Assembly (NCBI GenBank): GCA_016794525.1
Contig: JAEUJY010000142.1
Span: 1 to 64,000 of the forward strand
Origin: Myxococcales bacterium
Lineage (GTDB): Bacteria > Myxococcota_A > Polyangia > Haliangiales > Haliangiaceae
Length of the DNA stretch: 64,000 nt
Direction: 5' to 3'
This document shows, in pieces, positions 46,790 to 57,490 of this stretch. Numbering within the stretch: position 1 is the first letter of the stretch; the number at the start of each line of letters is the position of its first letter. Under the pieces are notes generated by a model, which was not told the DNA's origin, did not search any database, and saw only the letters and a list, made by a program, of their open reading frames with translations. The position numbers and the translations under genes were made by a program.

Positions 46790-49700
46790 GACGGCGCTGC
46801 GAGGCTCTCGCGTATGCGCTGGTAGTCGTCGGACAGATAGAAGCGCACAAGGTCGGCACCGCCGAGCACCGCGCCGAGCGCGACGGTGGCGTCGTGGGAC
46901 AGCAGCATCTCGCCGGAGATGCGCGCGATCATCCACGTCGCCGCCGCGAAGTCGTCGCACGCGACCAGGCCGCCGCGCTTGGCGATCGCCAGCATCGCGT
47001 CGATCCAGGCGTCGCCGTCGAGATCGCGGCCGCCGCCCGAGTGGCGCTCGAGCACGCGCTGCGCGCGCTTGGGCAGCGAGCGGACGAAGTCGTTGGTCGG
47101 CCCGGGCCGCTCGGCCTCGGGCAAGAGCAGCGACTTCAGGAACGCGCCCAGCTCGCTGCGCTGCTTCTTGCCGAGGTGGTGGAGGAACGCGTAGCCGCCG
47201 CGCAGCGCCTCGAACGCCCAGCCCAGCAGGTAGCGGCGCGGGCCGTCGGCCTCGGTCACCAGCGACCGGTCGATCACGACCAGCCGCCGCGGCGACGCCA
47301 CCATCGCGACCAGGCCCGGCACCCGCTCGCCGACGAAGACGTCGGCGTCGACGCCGGTCAGCCGGGCGACGTCGGCGATCGCGACCCGCAGGCTGGCGTC
47401 GTCGATGCGCTGCGCCGGCGTGAGGTTCTCGCCGAGGAACGGCGCCGGGTACAGCGCGGCCAGCTCGTCGTGGGCCGACGCCATGATCTCGCCGAAGACG
47501 TCGCGGGCGGCGCCGTTGACCAGCAGGCGCGCGCGCAGGTCGTCGTCGAGCGGGCGCTGCGACGGCATGTACGGCAGCTGGCTGCGCACCCGCGCCGACT
47601 CGGCGCGATCGGCGTCCTCGGCGAAGCCCAGCTGCTCCATCACCGCGTGGGCGCGCATCGCGCGGTGGATCTCGCCCAGCCGCAGGTTGTACTGCGCCAG
47701 CAGCCGGTAGACCGGCGCGTGGTGGATCGTGCGGTCGAGCACCTTGCGCAGCTCGCTCACCGCCTTGCCGGGATCGTCGATCGCGTAGATCTCGGCCAGC
47801 GCGACGCGATCGGTGGCGCTGTCGTCGACGCCGAGGATGCCGCGGTAGGCCTCGATCGCGGCCGGGCGCTCGCCGGCGGCCAGGAGGATCCGCGCCAGCC
47901 CGCGCTGCAGCGGCACCGCGGCGATCGGGCCGCCCTTCTCCATCGCCGCGTGGGCCGCGTCGATGAGGAGCGTCTCGGCGGCGCTGCGGTCGCCGCCGTC
48001 GGCGGCGCGCCGGGCCAGCGCCAGCGCCGGCGGGGCGTAGCCGGGGTCGTACTCGCAGGCGCGGCGGTACTGCGAGGTCGCGCCGCGGGCGTCGCCGCCG
48101 ACCTCGGTGATGCGGCCGCGGTAGTAGTAGTAGCGGGCCAGGCTCTCGGGCGCGATCGCCGAGCCGGGCGCCGCGGCCAGCTCGATGACGCGATCGATCG
48201 CGGCCTTGGCGTCGGCGTAGCGGCCCAGCGCGAAGTACTCCTGCGCGGTCAGGTAGTAGGCGTGCTCGTGGCTGGCGTCGAGGCGGATCACCTCGCGCAG
48301 CACGGCGATCGCGCGGTGCGAGTCCATCTCGCCGTCGGCGTGGATCTCGGCCTGCAGCATCAGCGCCGCCAGCCGCGCGGCCAGCGGCGGCTGCGGCGTG
48401 CGGCCGACGAACTCGGCGATCGCGTCGGTGGCCTCGCGCCAGCGCCGCATGTTGACGTCGAGCGTGATCCGCGCCGACAGCACGACGAAGTCGTCGGGCG
48501 CCAGCGCCACCGCCTCGGCGTAGATCGCCTGCGCGTTGTCGAGGTCGCCGTCGCGCTCGACCGCGGTGGCCTGCGCCACCTTGACCCGGGCCAGGAGCGG
48601 GCCGGCGTCGTCGCGCTTCTTGTACAGCTTGTCGAGCTCGCGGTAGACCGACTCGAAGTCCCAGGCGTCGGGCCGCACCCGCTGCAGCTCGATCAGCGCG
48701 TCGAGCGCCTCGAGGTGGGTCGGCTTGATCTCGAGCGCGACGATCAGACTCTCGGCGGCGCCGCGGGCGTCGCCGGTCTCGCGCTGGACGACGCCGCGCC
48801 GGCGGTAGAACTCGCTGCGGGTGTTGGGGTCGCCGTCGCGCATCGCCTTGACGGCGAGCGCCTGGGCCAGCGGCAGCGCCTTGGCCCACTGCTTGGCGTC
48901 GAAGAAGTGCTCGAACAGCGCCTGGTTGGCCGGCAGGCACTCGGGGTCGACCGCCAGCGCGCTCTCGTAGTAGTGCATCGCGCGGCCGGCCTCGTTGAGG
49001 CGCTGCTCGTAGATGCGGCCGATCTGCGCGAACACCCCGGCCCGCTCCTTGTCGTCCTGCCACAGCTTGACCTCGAGCTCGAGGGTCTGGATGACCCGCG
49101 GCCAGTCCTCGCGGCGGCGGTACAGGTCGCGCAGGCCGTGGACCGCGGGCAGGCACGACGGCGAGGTCTTGATCGCCGCGTCGTAGTAGCGGATCGCGTC
49201 CTCCTCCTTGCCGAACTTGGCCTCCATCACCGAGCCGCACTTGAAGTACAGCAGGGCCTTGAGGTTGCGGTCGGTGGTGACGCGGATCTGGCGGCGGGTG
49301 ATCTCGACGAACTCGGCCCACTGCTCGGTCGACTCGTAGATGCGGCCGAGCGCCTCGAGCGCCTCCTTGTTGGCCGGCGCGATCTCGAGGATGCGCTGGT
49401 AGTGCTCGGTGGCCTTGCCCTCGTCGCGCAGGCCCTCCTCGGAGATCTGCGCGATCCGGCGCAGGATCGCGGTGGCGGCGTCGCCGGCCGGCGCGGTGGC
49501 CAGCCGCTTGCGCAGCACCTCGACCAGCTTGCCCCAGTCCTGGTTGCGGTCGTACCAGCGCTCGAGCGCGTCGAGCGCCTCGGCGTCGGACGGGTCGGCG
49601 TCGAGGACCTGCTGGTACAGGCGCGCGGCCTCGGCGAAGTCGCGCATCTTGGCCGCCGCCACCCGGGCGGCGCGGCGCAGCGCCTCGAGCCGGCGCTCGT

Positions 49701-52700
49701 CGTCGCGGATCAACCCGGCGCGCTTCTCGTAGACGGTGATCAGCCCCGACCAGTCGTTCTTCTGCGAGTAGATCGACTCGAGGAACTTCACCGAGGTGTC
49801 GTTGTCGGGATCGATCTCGACGACCTTGGCGTACGACGCGGCGGCGGCGTCGGCCTCGCCCAGGTACTGCAGCTGGACCTGGCCGCGGCGGGCGTAGAGA
49901 TCCGACAGCCGGTAGGCGCGCGAGTGGCCGCCCTCGATCAGATCGATCGCCGACTGGTACAGGTTCATCGCCGCCGGCCAGCGCTCGTGCTTGTAGCAGA
50001 GCTTCTCGAGCGCGGTGAACACCTCGCGGTTGCCGGGGTCGGCGACGAACGCGGCGGTGTACGCGGCGATCGCGCCGTCGACGTCGCCGCGGCCCTGCTT
50101 GACGCCCGAGATGCGCACGAACAGCTGCGCGCGCTCGAGCTTGTCGATCGTCGACTCGGCGCGGGTCTCGAGCACCCGCAGCAGATCCTTGTCGCGGCCG
50201 GCGCGCTCGTAGAGCCGCTCGAGCGCCTCGAGCGACGGCACGTGGTGCGGGTTGCGCTCGAGCACGCCCTCGTAGGCCTGCGCCGCCTCGGCCGGCTTGC
50301 CCAGCCGCGCCTCGCGCAGCTCGCCGATGCGCAGGAGCAGCGCGATCTGCGCCTCGGTGGCGCCGGTCGGCGTCGACGCCAGCTCGCGCTCGAGCGCGGT
50401 GGCCAGCTCGGCCCAGCGCTCGGCGCGCTCGAGCAGGCGGGTCAGGTCGCGGTGGCTGTCGGTGGCGTGGGGCGCCTGCACCGCCAGCGCGTGGTAGCGG
50501 ATCGCGGTGTCGACGTCGCCGAGCTTGTCCTCGGCCATGCGCGCCAGCGCGGCGGCCAGCCGCGGGCGATCTGGCGCCGGCGCCTGATCGAGCTCGGCCT
50601 GGCGCACCTGCGACAGCTCGGTCCACGCCTCGAGGTGCTCGAGCGCCTCGGCCAGCACCCGCAGGTGCGGCAGCGACTTGTCGGCCTGGCGGAACACCGC
50701 CGCGACCTCGCGCCAGTGGCCGCCGGCCCGGCCGGCCCGCTCGACGCCGGCCAGCGCCTGCTCGTGGTTGGGCTCGATCGTCGCGGCGTCGGCGTAGGCG
50801 GCGACCGCGCGCGCGGTCGCGCCCGCGGCCTCGTACAGCCGGCCGGCCTCGAGCTGCACCAGCAACCGCCGCGACGGCTCGACGCCGCGGTCGAGCTCGG
50901 CGGTCAGCGCCGCCAGCAGCCGATCGTCGCGGTGGTGCTTGCGGTGCAGCGCGGCCTGCGCCCGCACCGGCTCGGGGCTGCGCTCGTCGAGCCGCGCCGC
51001 GCGCTCGAACGCGGCCAGCGCCGCCTCGTCGTCGCCGCGCTTGCCCTCCTCGAGCTTGCCGATCTCGACGTACAGCTCGGCCTGGCGGCGCGGATCCTTG
51101 GTGCGCTCGGCGATCCGCGCGCGCAGCTCGACGGCCTTGTCCCACTGCCGGCCGTGCTCGTACAGCCGCGCCAGCTCGTAGGTGGTGTCGAGATCGTCGG
51201 GCGCCAGCGCCTGGGCCTCCTCGAGGACGCCGCGGGCGCGGCCGACCTCGCCCAGCTCGCCGGCCAGCACCGCGCCCAGCTCGCGCAGCAGCCCGACCCG
51301 CGCCGTCGTCGAGACGACCAGGTTGCTGAGCTCGGCCAGCACCACCGCCAGCTCGCGCCAGCGCTCGCCCTTGCGGTAGATCGCCGACAGCGCCACCTTG
51401 GCGGCGGGGTCGGTCGGGGCCTGGCTGGCGGCGGTGACGAACGTCTCCTCGGCCTCGACGAAGCGGCCGCGGCCCAGCTCGAGCGTGCCGGCCGTGGTCA
51501 GGTGCGCCGAGGCCGCGCGGGCGTCGCGGGTGGCGGCGGCGGCGGCGCGGTGCAGCTCGGCGAGATCGCCGCGCTCGTGGCGGCGGCGGGCGATCCGCAG
51601 CTGGTGATCGATCTCGCTGGCGCGGCTGCCGGCGCGATCGGCGGCGGCGAGGCGCATCAGGTCGGCGGCCCGCGCCAGATCGCCGGCGCGGGTCTCGACC
51701 ACCAGCGCGGCGCGGCGCTGCTGCTTGGCGGCGAGCAGCGCGGCGATCAGCGGCTCGGGCGGTCCGCCGAGCAGCGTCGCCGCCAGCAGCCGGGCGCCGC
51801 TGGCGGTCGGGGCCAGCGCCATCGCGGCGTTGCCGAGCTCGCCGGCCGGCAGCCCGTGGGCCGCGGCCAGCTCGTAGGCGCGCCACGCGTGGGCGGCGGC
51901 GGCGACGCCGACGCCCGACGCGGTGGTCAGCGTGTGCAGCTCGCTGACGGCGTCGGACCAGCGGCCGGCGAGCACCGCGACCGTCGCCGCCGAGGTGCGG
52001 GCGAGGATCGCGCCGAAGTCGGCCTCGGGCGCGATCGCGCGGTAGCCGGCCAGCGCGCCGGCGAGATCGCCGCTGCCGCGGTGGGCCTCGGCGAGCTGGT
52101 AGCGCGCGGCGGCGGCGGCGCGCGGCGCGCCGGGATCGGCGGCGAGCAGCGCGTGGCGCTTCTCGAGGAGCGCGACCCGATCGGCCGGCCGCGCGCCCGG
52201 CGTGCGGGCGTGGGCCTCGAGGGCGAGATCGATCGCGCGCAGCACGTGGACCGCGTCGGGGCGGCCCAGCTCGGCGGCCAGCACCGCGGGGGTGAGCTCG
52301 ACGGCGCGGCTGGCCTGGCCGACGCGATCGAGCAGCAGCGCCTGGGCCTCGGCCAGCTCCTCGGGGCGCGCGCCGGGCGCGGAGGCGGCGGCGAGCGCGG
52401 CGTCGGCCAGCTCGCGCCACTTGCCGCCGGCGAGCCGCGCCAGCGCCACCAGATCGCGCAGCTCGGCGACGGTGTCGGGCTCGGCGCCGTCGGTGGCCAG
52501 CGGCGCCAGCAACGCCAGCGCGGCGTCGGGGGCGCCCAGCGCGTAGATCAGCGCCTCGCCGAGATCGCGGCGCACCCGCGCGCGATCGCGGGGATCGGCG
52601 ATGCGATCGATCGACGCGGCGGCCGCGCGCACCAGCGCGACGTCGCCGGCGGCGATGCCGTGACCCAGCATCAGCCGCGCGGTCAGCGGGTGGCGATCGG

Positions 52701-53121
52701 CGAGCTCGAGGTAGCGCGCGGCGTCGACGCTGTCGGCCAGCACGTCGGCGCTCAGCATCGCCTGGCGCACGTTGAGATCGGCGAGGCGATCGTCGCCGCC
52801 CGGCACCTTCGCGGTGAGCAGCGCCTCGGCCTCGGTCGCGAGCACCTCGACGATCGCGTCGACCATCGCCGCCGAGCCGGCGCCGTCGACCCGCCGGGTG
52901 TGATCGCCGGTGGCCTCGTCGTCGTGCGCGGGCGCGCGCGGCGGCGGCGGCGGTGGCGGCGGCGGCGCGGCAGTCACCACCGGTGGTGGCGGTGGCGGCG
53001 GCGGCGGCGGGGCCGCGGCCTTGCTCGGCGCCGGCGCGTCGCGACGCGGGAGCGTCGGGAGGCTGGGCAACGCCGGCAGCGGCGGAGGGCGCTGCGGGCG
53101 GTCCGGCGGTGGCTCGGCCAT
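46786..53121 (-). CDS. Giant TPR-repeat protein (2111 residues)
   Basis: 2111 residues. The N-terminal 75 residues are Pro-rich with two runs of nine or ten prolines. The bulk (about 90-1750) is a very long array of TPR-like helical pairs; the central part has canonical repeats (VLEEAQALAPDDLDTTYELARLY, AAQAYEGVLERNPHHVPSLEALERLY, ATEHYQRILEIAPANKEALEALGRIY). The last 300 residues form a separate globular domain (DDDLRARLLVNGAARDVFGEIM, VVIDRSLVTEADGPRRYLLGWAFEAL) with no recognised motif. No signal peptide or membrane helix. Probably a large cytoplasmic scaffold. It heads an operon with the CxxC and STAS proteins. TACGAT sits 7 nt before the ATG. Confidence 0.85.
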   Translation of the reverse strand: MAEPPPDRPQRPPPLPALPSLPTLPRRDAPAPSKAAAPPPPPPPPPPVVTAAPPPPPPPPPRAPAHDDEATGDHTRRVDGAGSAAMVDAIVEVLATEAEALLTAKVPGGDDRLADLNVRQAMLSADVLADSVDAARYLELADRHPLTARLMLGHGIAAGDVALVRAAAASIDRIADPRDRARVRRDLGEALIYALGAPDAALALLAPLATDGAEPDTVAELRDLVALARLAGGKWRELADAALAAASAPGARPEELAEAQALLLDRVGQASRAVELTPAVLAAELGRPDAVHVLRAIDLALEAHARTPGARPADRVALLEKRHALLAADPGAPRAAAAARYQLAEAHRGSGDLAGALAGYRAIAPEADFGAILARTSAATVAVLAGRWSDAVSELHTLTTASGVGVAAAAHAWRAYELAAAHGLPAGELGNAAMALAPTASGARLLAATLLGGPPEPLIAALLAAKQQRRAALVVETRAGDLARAADLMRLAAADRAGSRASEIDHQLRIARRRHERGDLAELHRAAAAATRDARAASAHLTTAGTLELGRGRFVEAEETFVTAASQAPTDPAAKVALSAIYRKGERWRELAVVLAELSNLVVSTTARVGLLRELGAVLAGELGEVGRARGVLEEAQALAPDDLDTTYELARLYEHGRQWDKAVELRARIAERTKDPRRQAELYVEIGKLEEGKRGDDEAALAAFERAARLDERSPEPVRAQAALHRKHHRDDRLLAALTAELDRGVEPSRRLLVQLEAGRLYEAAGATARAVAAYADAATIEPNHEQALAGVERAGRAGGHWREVAAVFRQADKSLPHLRVLAEALEHLEAWTELSQVRQAELDQAPAPDRPRLAAALARMAEDKLGDVDTAIRYHALAVQAPHATDSHRDLTRLLERAERWAELATALERELASTPTGATEAQIALLLRIGELREARLGKPAEAAQAYEGVLERNPHHVPSLEALERLYERAGRDKDLLRVLETRAESTIDKLERAQLFVRISGVKQGRGDVDGAIAAYTAAFVADPGNREVFTALEKLCYKHERWPAAMNLYQSAIDLIEGGHSRAYRLSDLYARRGQVQLQYLGEADAAAASYAKVVEIDPDNDTSVKFLESIYSQKNDWSGLITVYEKRAGLIRDDERRLEALRRAARVAAAKMRDFAEAARLYQQVLDADPSDAEALDALERWYDRNQDWGKLVEVLRKRLATAPAGDAATAILRRIAQISEEGLRDEGKATEHYQRILEIAPANKEALEALGRIYESTEQWAEFVEITRRQIRVTTDRNLKALLYFKCGSVMEAKFGKEEDAIRYYDAAIKTSPSCLPAVHGLRDLYRRREDWPRVIQTLELEVKLWQDDKERAGVFAQIGRIYEQRLNEAGRAMHYYESALAVDPECLPANQALFEHFFDAKQWAKALPLAQALAVKAMRDGDPNTRSEFYRRRGVVQRETGDARGAAESLIVALEIKPTHLEALDALIELQRVRPDAWDFESVYRELDKLYKKRDDAGPLLARVKVAQATAVERDGDLDNAQAIYAEAVALAPDDFVVLSARITLDVNMRRWREATDAIAEFVGRTPQPPLAARLAALMLQAEIHADGEMDSHRAIAVLREVIRLDASHEHAYYLTAQEYFALGRYADAKAAIDRVIELAAAPGSAIAPESLARYYYYRGRITEVGGDARGATSQYRRACEYDPGYAPPALALARRAADGGDRSAAETLLIDAAHAAMEKGGPIAAVPLQRGLARILLAAGERPAAIEAYRGILGVDDSATDRVALAEIYAIDDPGKAVSELRKVLDRTIHHAPVYRLLAQYNLRLGEIHRAMRAHAVMEQLGFAEDADRAESARVRSQLPYMPSQRPLDDDLRARLLVNGAARDVFGEIMASAHDELAALYPAPFLGENLTPAQRIDDASLRVAIADVARLTGVDADVFVGERVPGLVAMVASPRRLVVIDRSLVTEADGPRRYLLGWAFEALRGGYAFLHHLGKKQRSELGAFLKSLLLPEAERPGPTNDFVRSLPKRAQRVLERHSGGGRDLDGDAWIDAMLAIAKRGGLVACDDFAAATWMIARISGEMLLSHDATVALGAVLGGADLVRFYLSDDYQRIRESLAAPS

Positions 53122-53128
53122 CGAAATA

Positions 53129-53134
53129 ATCGTA
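53129..53134 (-). promoter_or_regulatory. -10-like TAnnnT box for the giant TPR operon
   Basis: TACGAT on the minus strand ends 7 nt before the ATG at 53121, within a distinctly AT-rich patch (TTACGATTATTTCG). Confidence 0.55.
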
Positions 53135-53260
53135 ACAGGGCTGGCGGGCTGGTGCGCAAACCCGGCGCGCTGATCGATCGGTCGCCAGGTAGGTGTGGAT
53201 GCCATACCCGGCCCGGCGCATGAGGCGTCGTCGGATTTGACCTCCTCGTCGCCGGCCCGG

Positions 53261-53266
53261 TATTCT
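53261..53266 (+). promoter_or_regulatory. -10-like TAnnnT box for the HATPase gene
   Basis: TATTCT ends 8 nt before the ATG at 53275. It lies in the 153-base divergent region shared with the giant TPR operon. Confidence 0.5.
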
Positions 53267-53274
53267 CTGGCACG

Positions 53275-54207
53275 ATGTCCGGTGTCGTCCGTGCCGTGTG
53301 CGTCACTCGCAGCGTGGCGCTCCGGAGGGCGCTGCGGCGATCGCTGCACGCGGCGGGGGCGGCGGTCGAGTTCGTCGACGACGTCGGCGGGGTCGGCGCC
53401 GACGCGACGCTGGTGGTGATCGACGGCCCGACCCACGACGCGCTGGCGGCGCCGGCGCGGGCGGCGCTGGCCTCGGGCCGGGCGATGATCGTCGTCGGCG
53501 TGTCGCTCGGCGACGACGGCGCGGTCGACGGCCTGCGCGCCGACGGCTGCAACCACGTGATCACCGGCGACGACGAGCCCGACGACGCCGAGCTGGTGGT
53601 CACCTCGGGCAAGCTGGCCTCGGGCGACATCTTCGGCCTCGAGAAGTACCTGGCGTGGGGCGTGCGCGTGAGCGACCTCGAGATCGCCAGCTACGAGGAG
53701 AAGCGGGCCGCGCTGATCGCGGTGACCGCGTCGGCGCGCGACGCCGGGGCCCGCCGGCCGATGGTGGCGCGGGTCGAGAGCGTCGTCGACGAGTTGCTGA
53801 TGAACGCGATGTACGACGCGCCGGCGGCGGCGCGCGGCGAGGCGCCGCAGCTGCCGGCCGACGTGCTCGAGCGGGTCGCGGCGCCGGCGCGGCTGCGCTG
53901 GGCCTCGGACGGCCGGCACTTCGCGGTGTCGGTCGAGGATCGCTTCGGCGCGCTGGTGAAGGGCGCGATCGTCGATCACCTGCAGCGCGCGCGCGCCGAG
54001 CGCGGCCGCCCGCGCGGCACCAGCGAGGCGGGCGGCGCGGGCCTCGGCCTGTACTTCATCGTGTCGTCGGTGACGCGGTTCATCGCCAACGTCGATCCCG
54101 GCCACCGCACCGAGGTCATCGGGCTGTTCGATCTGCGCCAGGCCGGCCGCGACGGCGACGCCTGCGCCCGCTCGCTGCACGTCTTCGCGCGCGCCAGCGT
54201 GGGCTGA
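53275..54207 (+). CDS. Receiver-like / HATPase (anti-sigma-kinase-like) protein
   Basis: 310 residues. The first 120 resemble a diverged response-regulator receiver (VRAVCVTRSVALRRALRRSL, TLVVIDGPTHDAL, AMIVVGVSLGDDG) without a convincing phospho-acceptor set. The C-terminal 160 are a GHKL/HATPase domain: VESVVDELLMNAMYDAP (N box), VEDRFGAL and GGAGLGLYFIVSSVTRF (G box). There is no His-kinase dimerisation helix, so it looks like the RsbW/SpoIIAB or PAS-less phosphatase-regulator class, which phosphorylates or captures STAS proteins. It is divergent from the operon that ends in a STAS protein, which supports, but does not prove, a partner-switching pair. Confidence 0.82.
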   Translation: MSGVVRAVCVTRSVALRRALRRSLHAAGAAVEFVDDVGGVGADATLVVIDGPTHDALAAPARAALASGRAMIVVGVSLGDDGAVDGLRADGCNHVITGDDEPDDAELVVTSGKLASGDIFGLEKYLAWGVRVSDLEIASYEEKRAALIAVTASARDAGARRPMVARVESVVDELLMNAMYDAPAAARGEAPQLPADVLERVAAPARLRWASDGRHFAVSVEDRFGALVKGAIVDHLQRARAERGRPRGTSEAGGAGLGLYFIVSSVTRFIANVDPGHRTEVIGLFDLRQAGRDGDACARSLHVFARASVG

Positions 54208-54210
54208 GGC

Positions 54211-55454
54211 TCAGCGCCGGCGCAGCGCGACCACCGCCGCGCCCGCCGCGCCGCCGCCGAGCAGCCACAGCGCGGTGCGCGCCGGCGTCGGGCTGGCGAC
54301 GATCGCCACGACCAGCGGCGCCGCGATCCACCACGCCAGCCACAGCCCGACCAGCGCGCGGCGCGCCGTCGTCACGGCGGCCGGCGCGATCGGCAACGTC
54401 GCCGACGCCCGCGGCAGCTCGATCGCCGGCTGCGCGGTGGCCCGCGCCAGCAGCACCGCGATCGCGCCGGCGCCGGCCAGCGCCGCGGCCAGCCAGCGAT
54501 CGGCGTCGGCCGGGCGGCCCAGCCCGATCGCGACCAGCGCGATCCCGGCGAGCGCGCCGCCCAGCGCGAACAGCGGGTAGCGCCGGCGCATCAGCCGCGC
54601 CATCCGATCGAAGACCAGCCCGGCGCCGCCGCCGAGCCGCGCCGCGACCGCGCGCTCGAGGCCGGTCGCGCGGTGGATCTCGAGGTGCGCGAGGATCTGA
54701 CGGTCGAGCGCCGCGACCTCGCGCATCGCCCGCGGCATCACCTGCGGCGCGGCGCGGCCGGCGATCACCGCGGCGAGCAGGGCGACCACCGCCAGGCCGA
54801 TCGCGATCGCCGGGCCGCGCGGATCGATGCCGTCGCGCACCCAGCCGCCGGTCATCGCGGTGGCGATCACCGCGCCGGCGACGGTCGCGCCCGGCAGCGC
54901 GCCGAGCAGCGTCGTCGTCGCGACCGCGTAGTCGCCGGCCAGCGCGCGGCTGGCGGCGTCGGCCTGGCCCGAGGCCACGGCGTGGGCGGCGCCGACGCAC
55001 ACCGCCGGCATCAGCGCCGCGGCGACCAGCGCCAGCGCGCCGACGATCGCCGCGAACCGTCCGCCGGTGGCGGGATCGGCCGCCAGCGTCAGCGCCGCGA
55101 CCGGCGCGGCGATCACGACGCCGAGCAGCGCGCCGCGCCGCGCGCGCACCAACGCCACCTGCCACAGCGCCGCGCCCGGGATCGGCAGCCGCGCGACCAT
55201 CGCCGCGTCGGCGCGCCAGAACATCCGGTGCGGCGCCATCATCATCGTCGGCACCATCGCGACCAGCGCGACCGCGATCAGGAAGCCGGGCGACGGCACC
55301 GGCCGCGCGCCGTCGAGCCAGCCGCCCTTGGCCACCGCGACCGCGGCCAGCGCCAGCCCGGCGGCGATCGCCGCGAGCAGCGTGGTCGCGGGGCGGCCGC
55401 CGCGCCGGCGGCGCTCGTCGCTGTCGGCCCAGCCCAGGAGCGTCGCGCCGTCGA

Positions 55455-55458
<4 letters not shown>
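54211..55458 (-). CDS. ABC exporter membrane subunit
   Basis: 415 residues with about ten hydrophobic segments in two blocks (LAAIAAGLALAAVAVAKGG, FLIAVALVAMVPTMMM, FAAIVGALALVAAALMP; later LFALGGALAGIALVAIGLG and VGLWLAWWIAAPLVVAIVAS) and a cytoplasmic middle section. No ATPase motifs. It is weakly conserved, like many ABC-2-type permeases. The GTG start overlaps the stop of the ATP-binding subunit gene by GTGA, which identifies it as the partner. Substrate unknown. Convergent with the HATPase gene, 3 bases between stops. Confidence 0.78.
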
Positions 55459-56173
<715 letters not shown>

Positions 56174-56186
<13 letters not shown>

Positions 56187-57490
56187 TGCGACTTGCTCCA
56201 GGCGTAGGCCACGCGGTAGCCGATCGTCGCGCGGCCGCGGGCGGGGACGGTGATGCCGAAATTGACCTGCTGCGCGCCGGCCTTCACGACGTCGGGCGTC
56301 GAGAAGTAGACCAGCTGCCAGCACTCGCCGCGGTAGAGGTGCTCGCGGGCCACCAGCGCCACCGCGCGATCGCCGCGGTTGTCGAAGGTCAGCCGGAACT
56401 CCTCGACCAGCCGCTCGCGATCGTAGTCGACGTCGATCATCGTCCGCTCGCGGCGGCCGGTGACGTCGGTCGAGCGGCCGACCGCGATCGCCGGCGTGCG
56501 CTGCGCGCCCTCGGCCGGCGGCGCCAGCTGGCCCTCGCCGAGCCACGCCAGCTCGCCGGATGGATCGACGCGGAACATCCGCAGCGGGCCCGCCGGCAGC
56601 GGCGCGTCGGACAGCCGCGCCAGGTCGGGCGCGACGCTGACCGCGACCTCGGTCGGCCACGGCCCGACGCCGTAGCCGGGCTCGTCGATCGGGCGCTGCC
56701 CGGGCTTGTCGAGCGCGCCGCCGACCGGATCGAACATCAAGACCGGCGCCAGCGGCAGTCGCCGCGCCGGCAACCCGAGATCGATCCGCTGCACGCCGGC
56801 GCCGATCGCGCTGGCGCGGCCGATCCGCAAGAGCCGCCGCTCGGGCGCCAGCGCGCCCGGCGGCTGATCGGGCACGTCGCGATCGGCCAGGGTCAGCGCG
56901 GCGTGGGCCCACTGCCGGCCGGTGCGGTTGTCGAGCGCCAGCGCGCCGATCAGCCGGCCGCGGCGATCGCCGTCGTCGATCAGCGTGTAGCTGGCGCGCC
57001 AGGCCAGCGCGTCGGTGCGGTAGCGCGCGCGCACGACCACCGCGCGCGGCCCCGGCGCCACCGCGATCGCCAGCGCGTCGGCCGGCGCGGCGACGTGGGC
57101 GGCGTGGGTGATGACGACGCCGGTGGCGGTCGCGACCGCGATCGCGCCGTCGGGGCCGACCGCCAGCTGCCGGCCCGGGGCGGGCGCGCCGAGGTGGACG
57201 ACGACCGGATCGCCGGTGCCGGCGTGGGTGTGGCTCCAGCTGGTCAGCGCCGCGGCCTCGCCGGTGACCTCGAGCGAGTCGGGCGCGAGGCCGAGCGGCG
57301 CGAACGGCACCGCGCCGCGGCCGCTGGCGTCGACCGGGATCGCCAGCCGCTCCTCGACCAGCGCGCCGGTGCGGTACAGCGTGATCCGCGCGTCGACGTC
57401 GAGGTCGTCGCGCGCCGCGCCGCGGCGGCCGAGGCAGCCGGCCGCGACGAGCAACGCCGCGCCGGTCACGATCACGCGGCGCACGATCAC
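56174..57490 (-). CDS. DUF4139-type lipoprotein, second of a pair
   Basis: 438 residues from a GTG that overlaps the preceding stop by GTGA. Lipoprotein signal with lipobox (LLVAAGCLG). The body matches the DUF4139 layout: an N-terminal region ending in HLGAPAPG, then VVVRARYRTDALAWRASYTLI, DNRTGRQWAHAALTLA, and a C-terminal beta domain RLTFDNRGDRAVALVAREHLYRG. It ends with an unusual Cys-containing SKSQCSD. It is a paralogue of the upstream gene. The family is found in exported proteins of unknown biochemical role; here it is coupled to an ABC exporter. Confidence 0.8.

Noticed and set aside
46894-53223. A 2109-codon open frame on the plus strand opposite the giant TPR gene
   Set aside because: It is rich in Arg, Ala, Gly, Val and Gln with no domain. 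It is the antisense shadow created by GC-rich third positions of the TPR gene, which has clear repeats.
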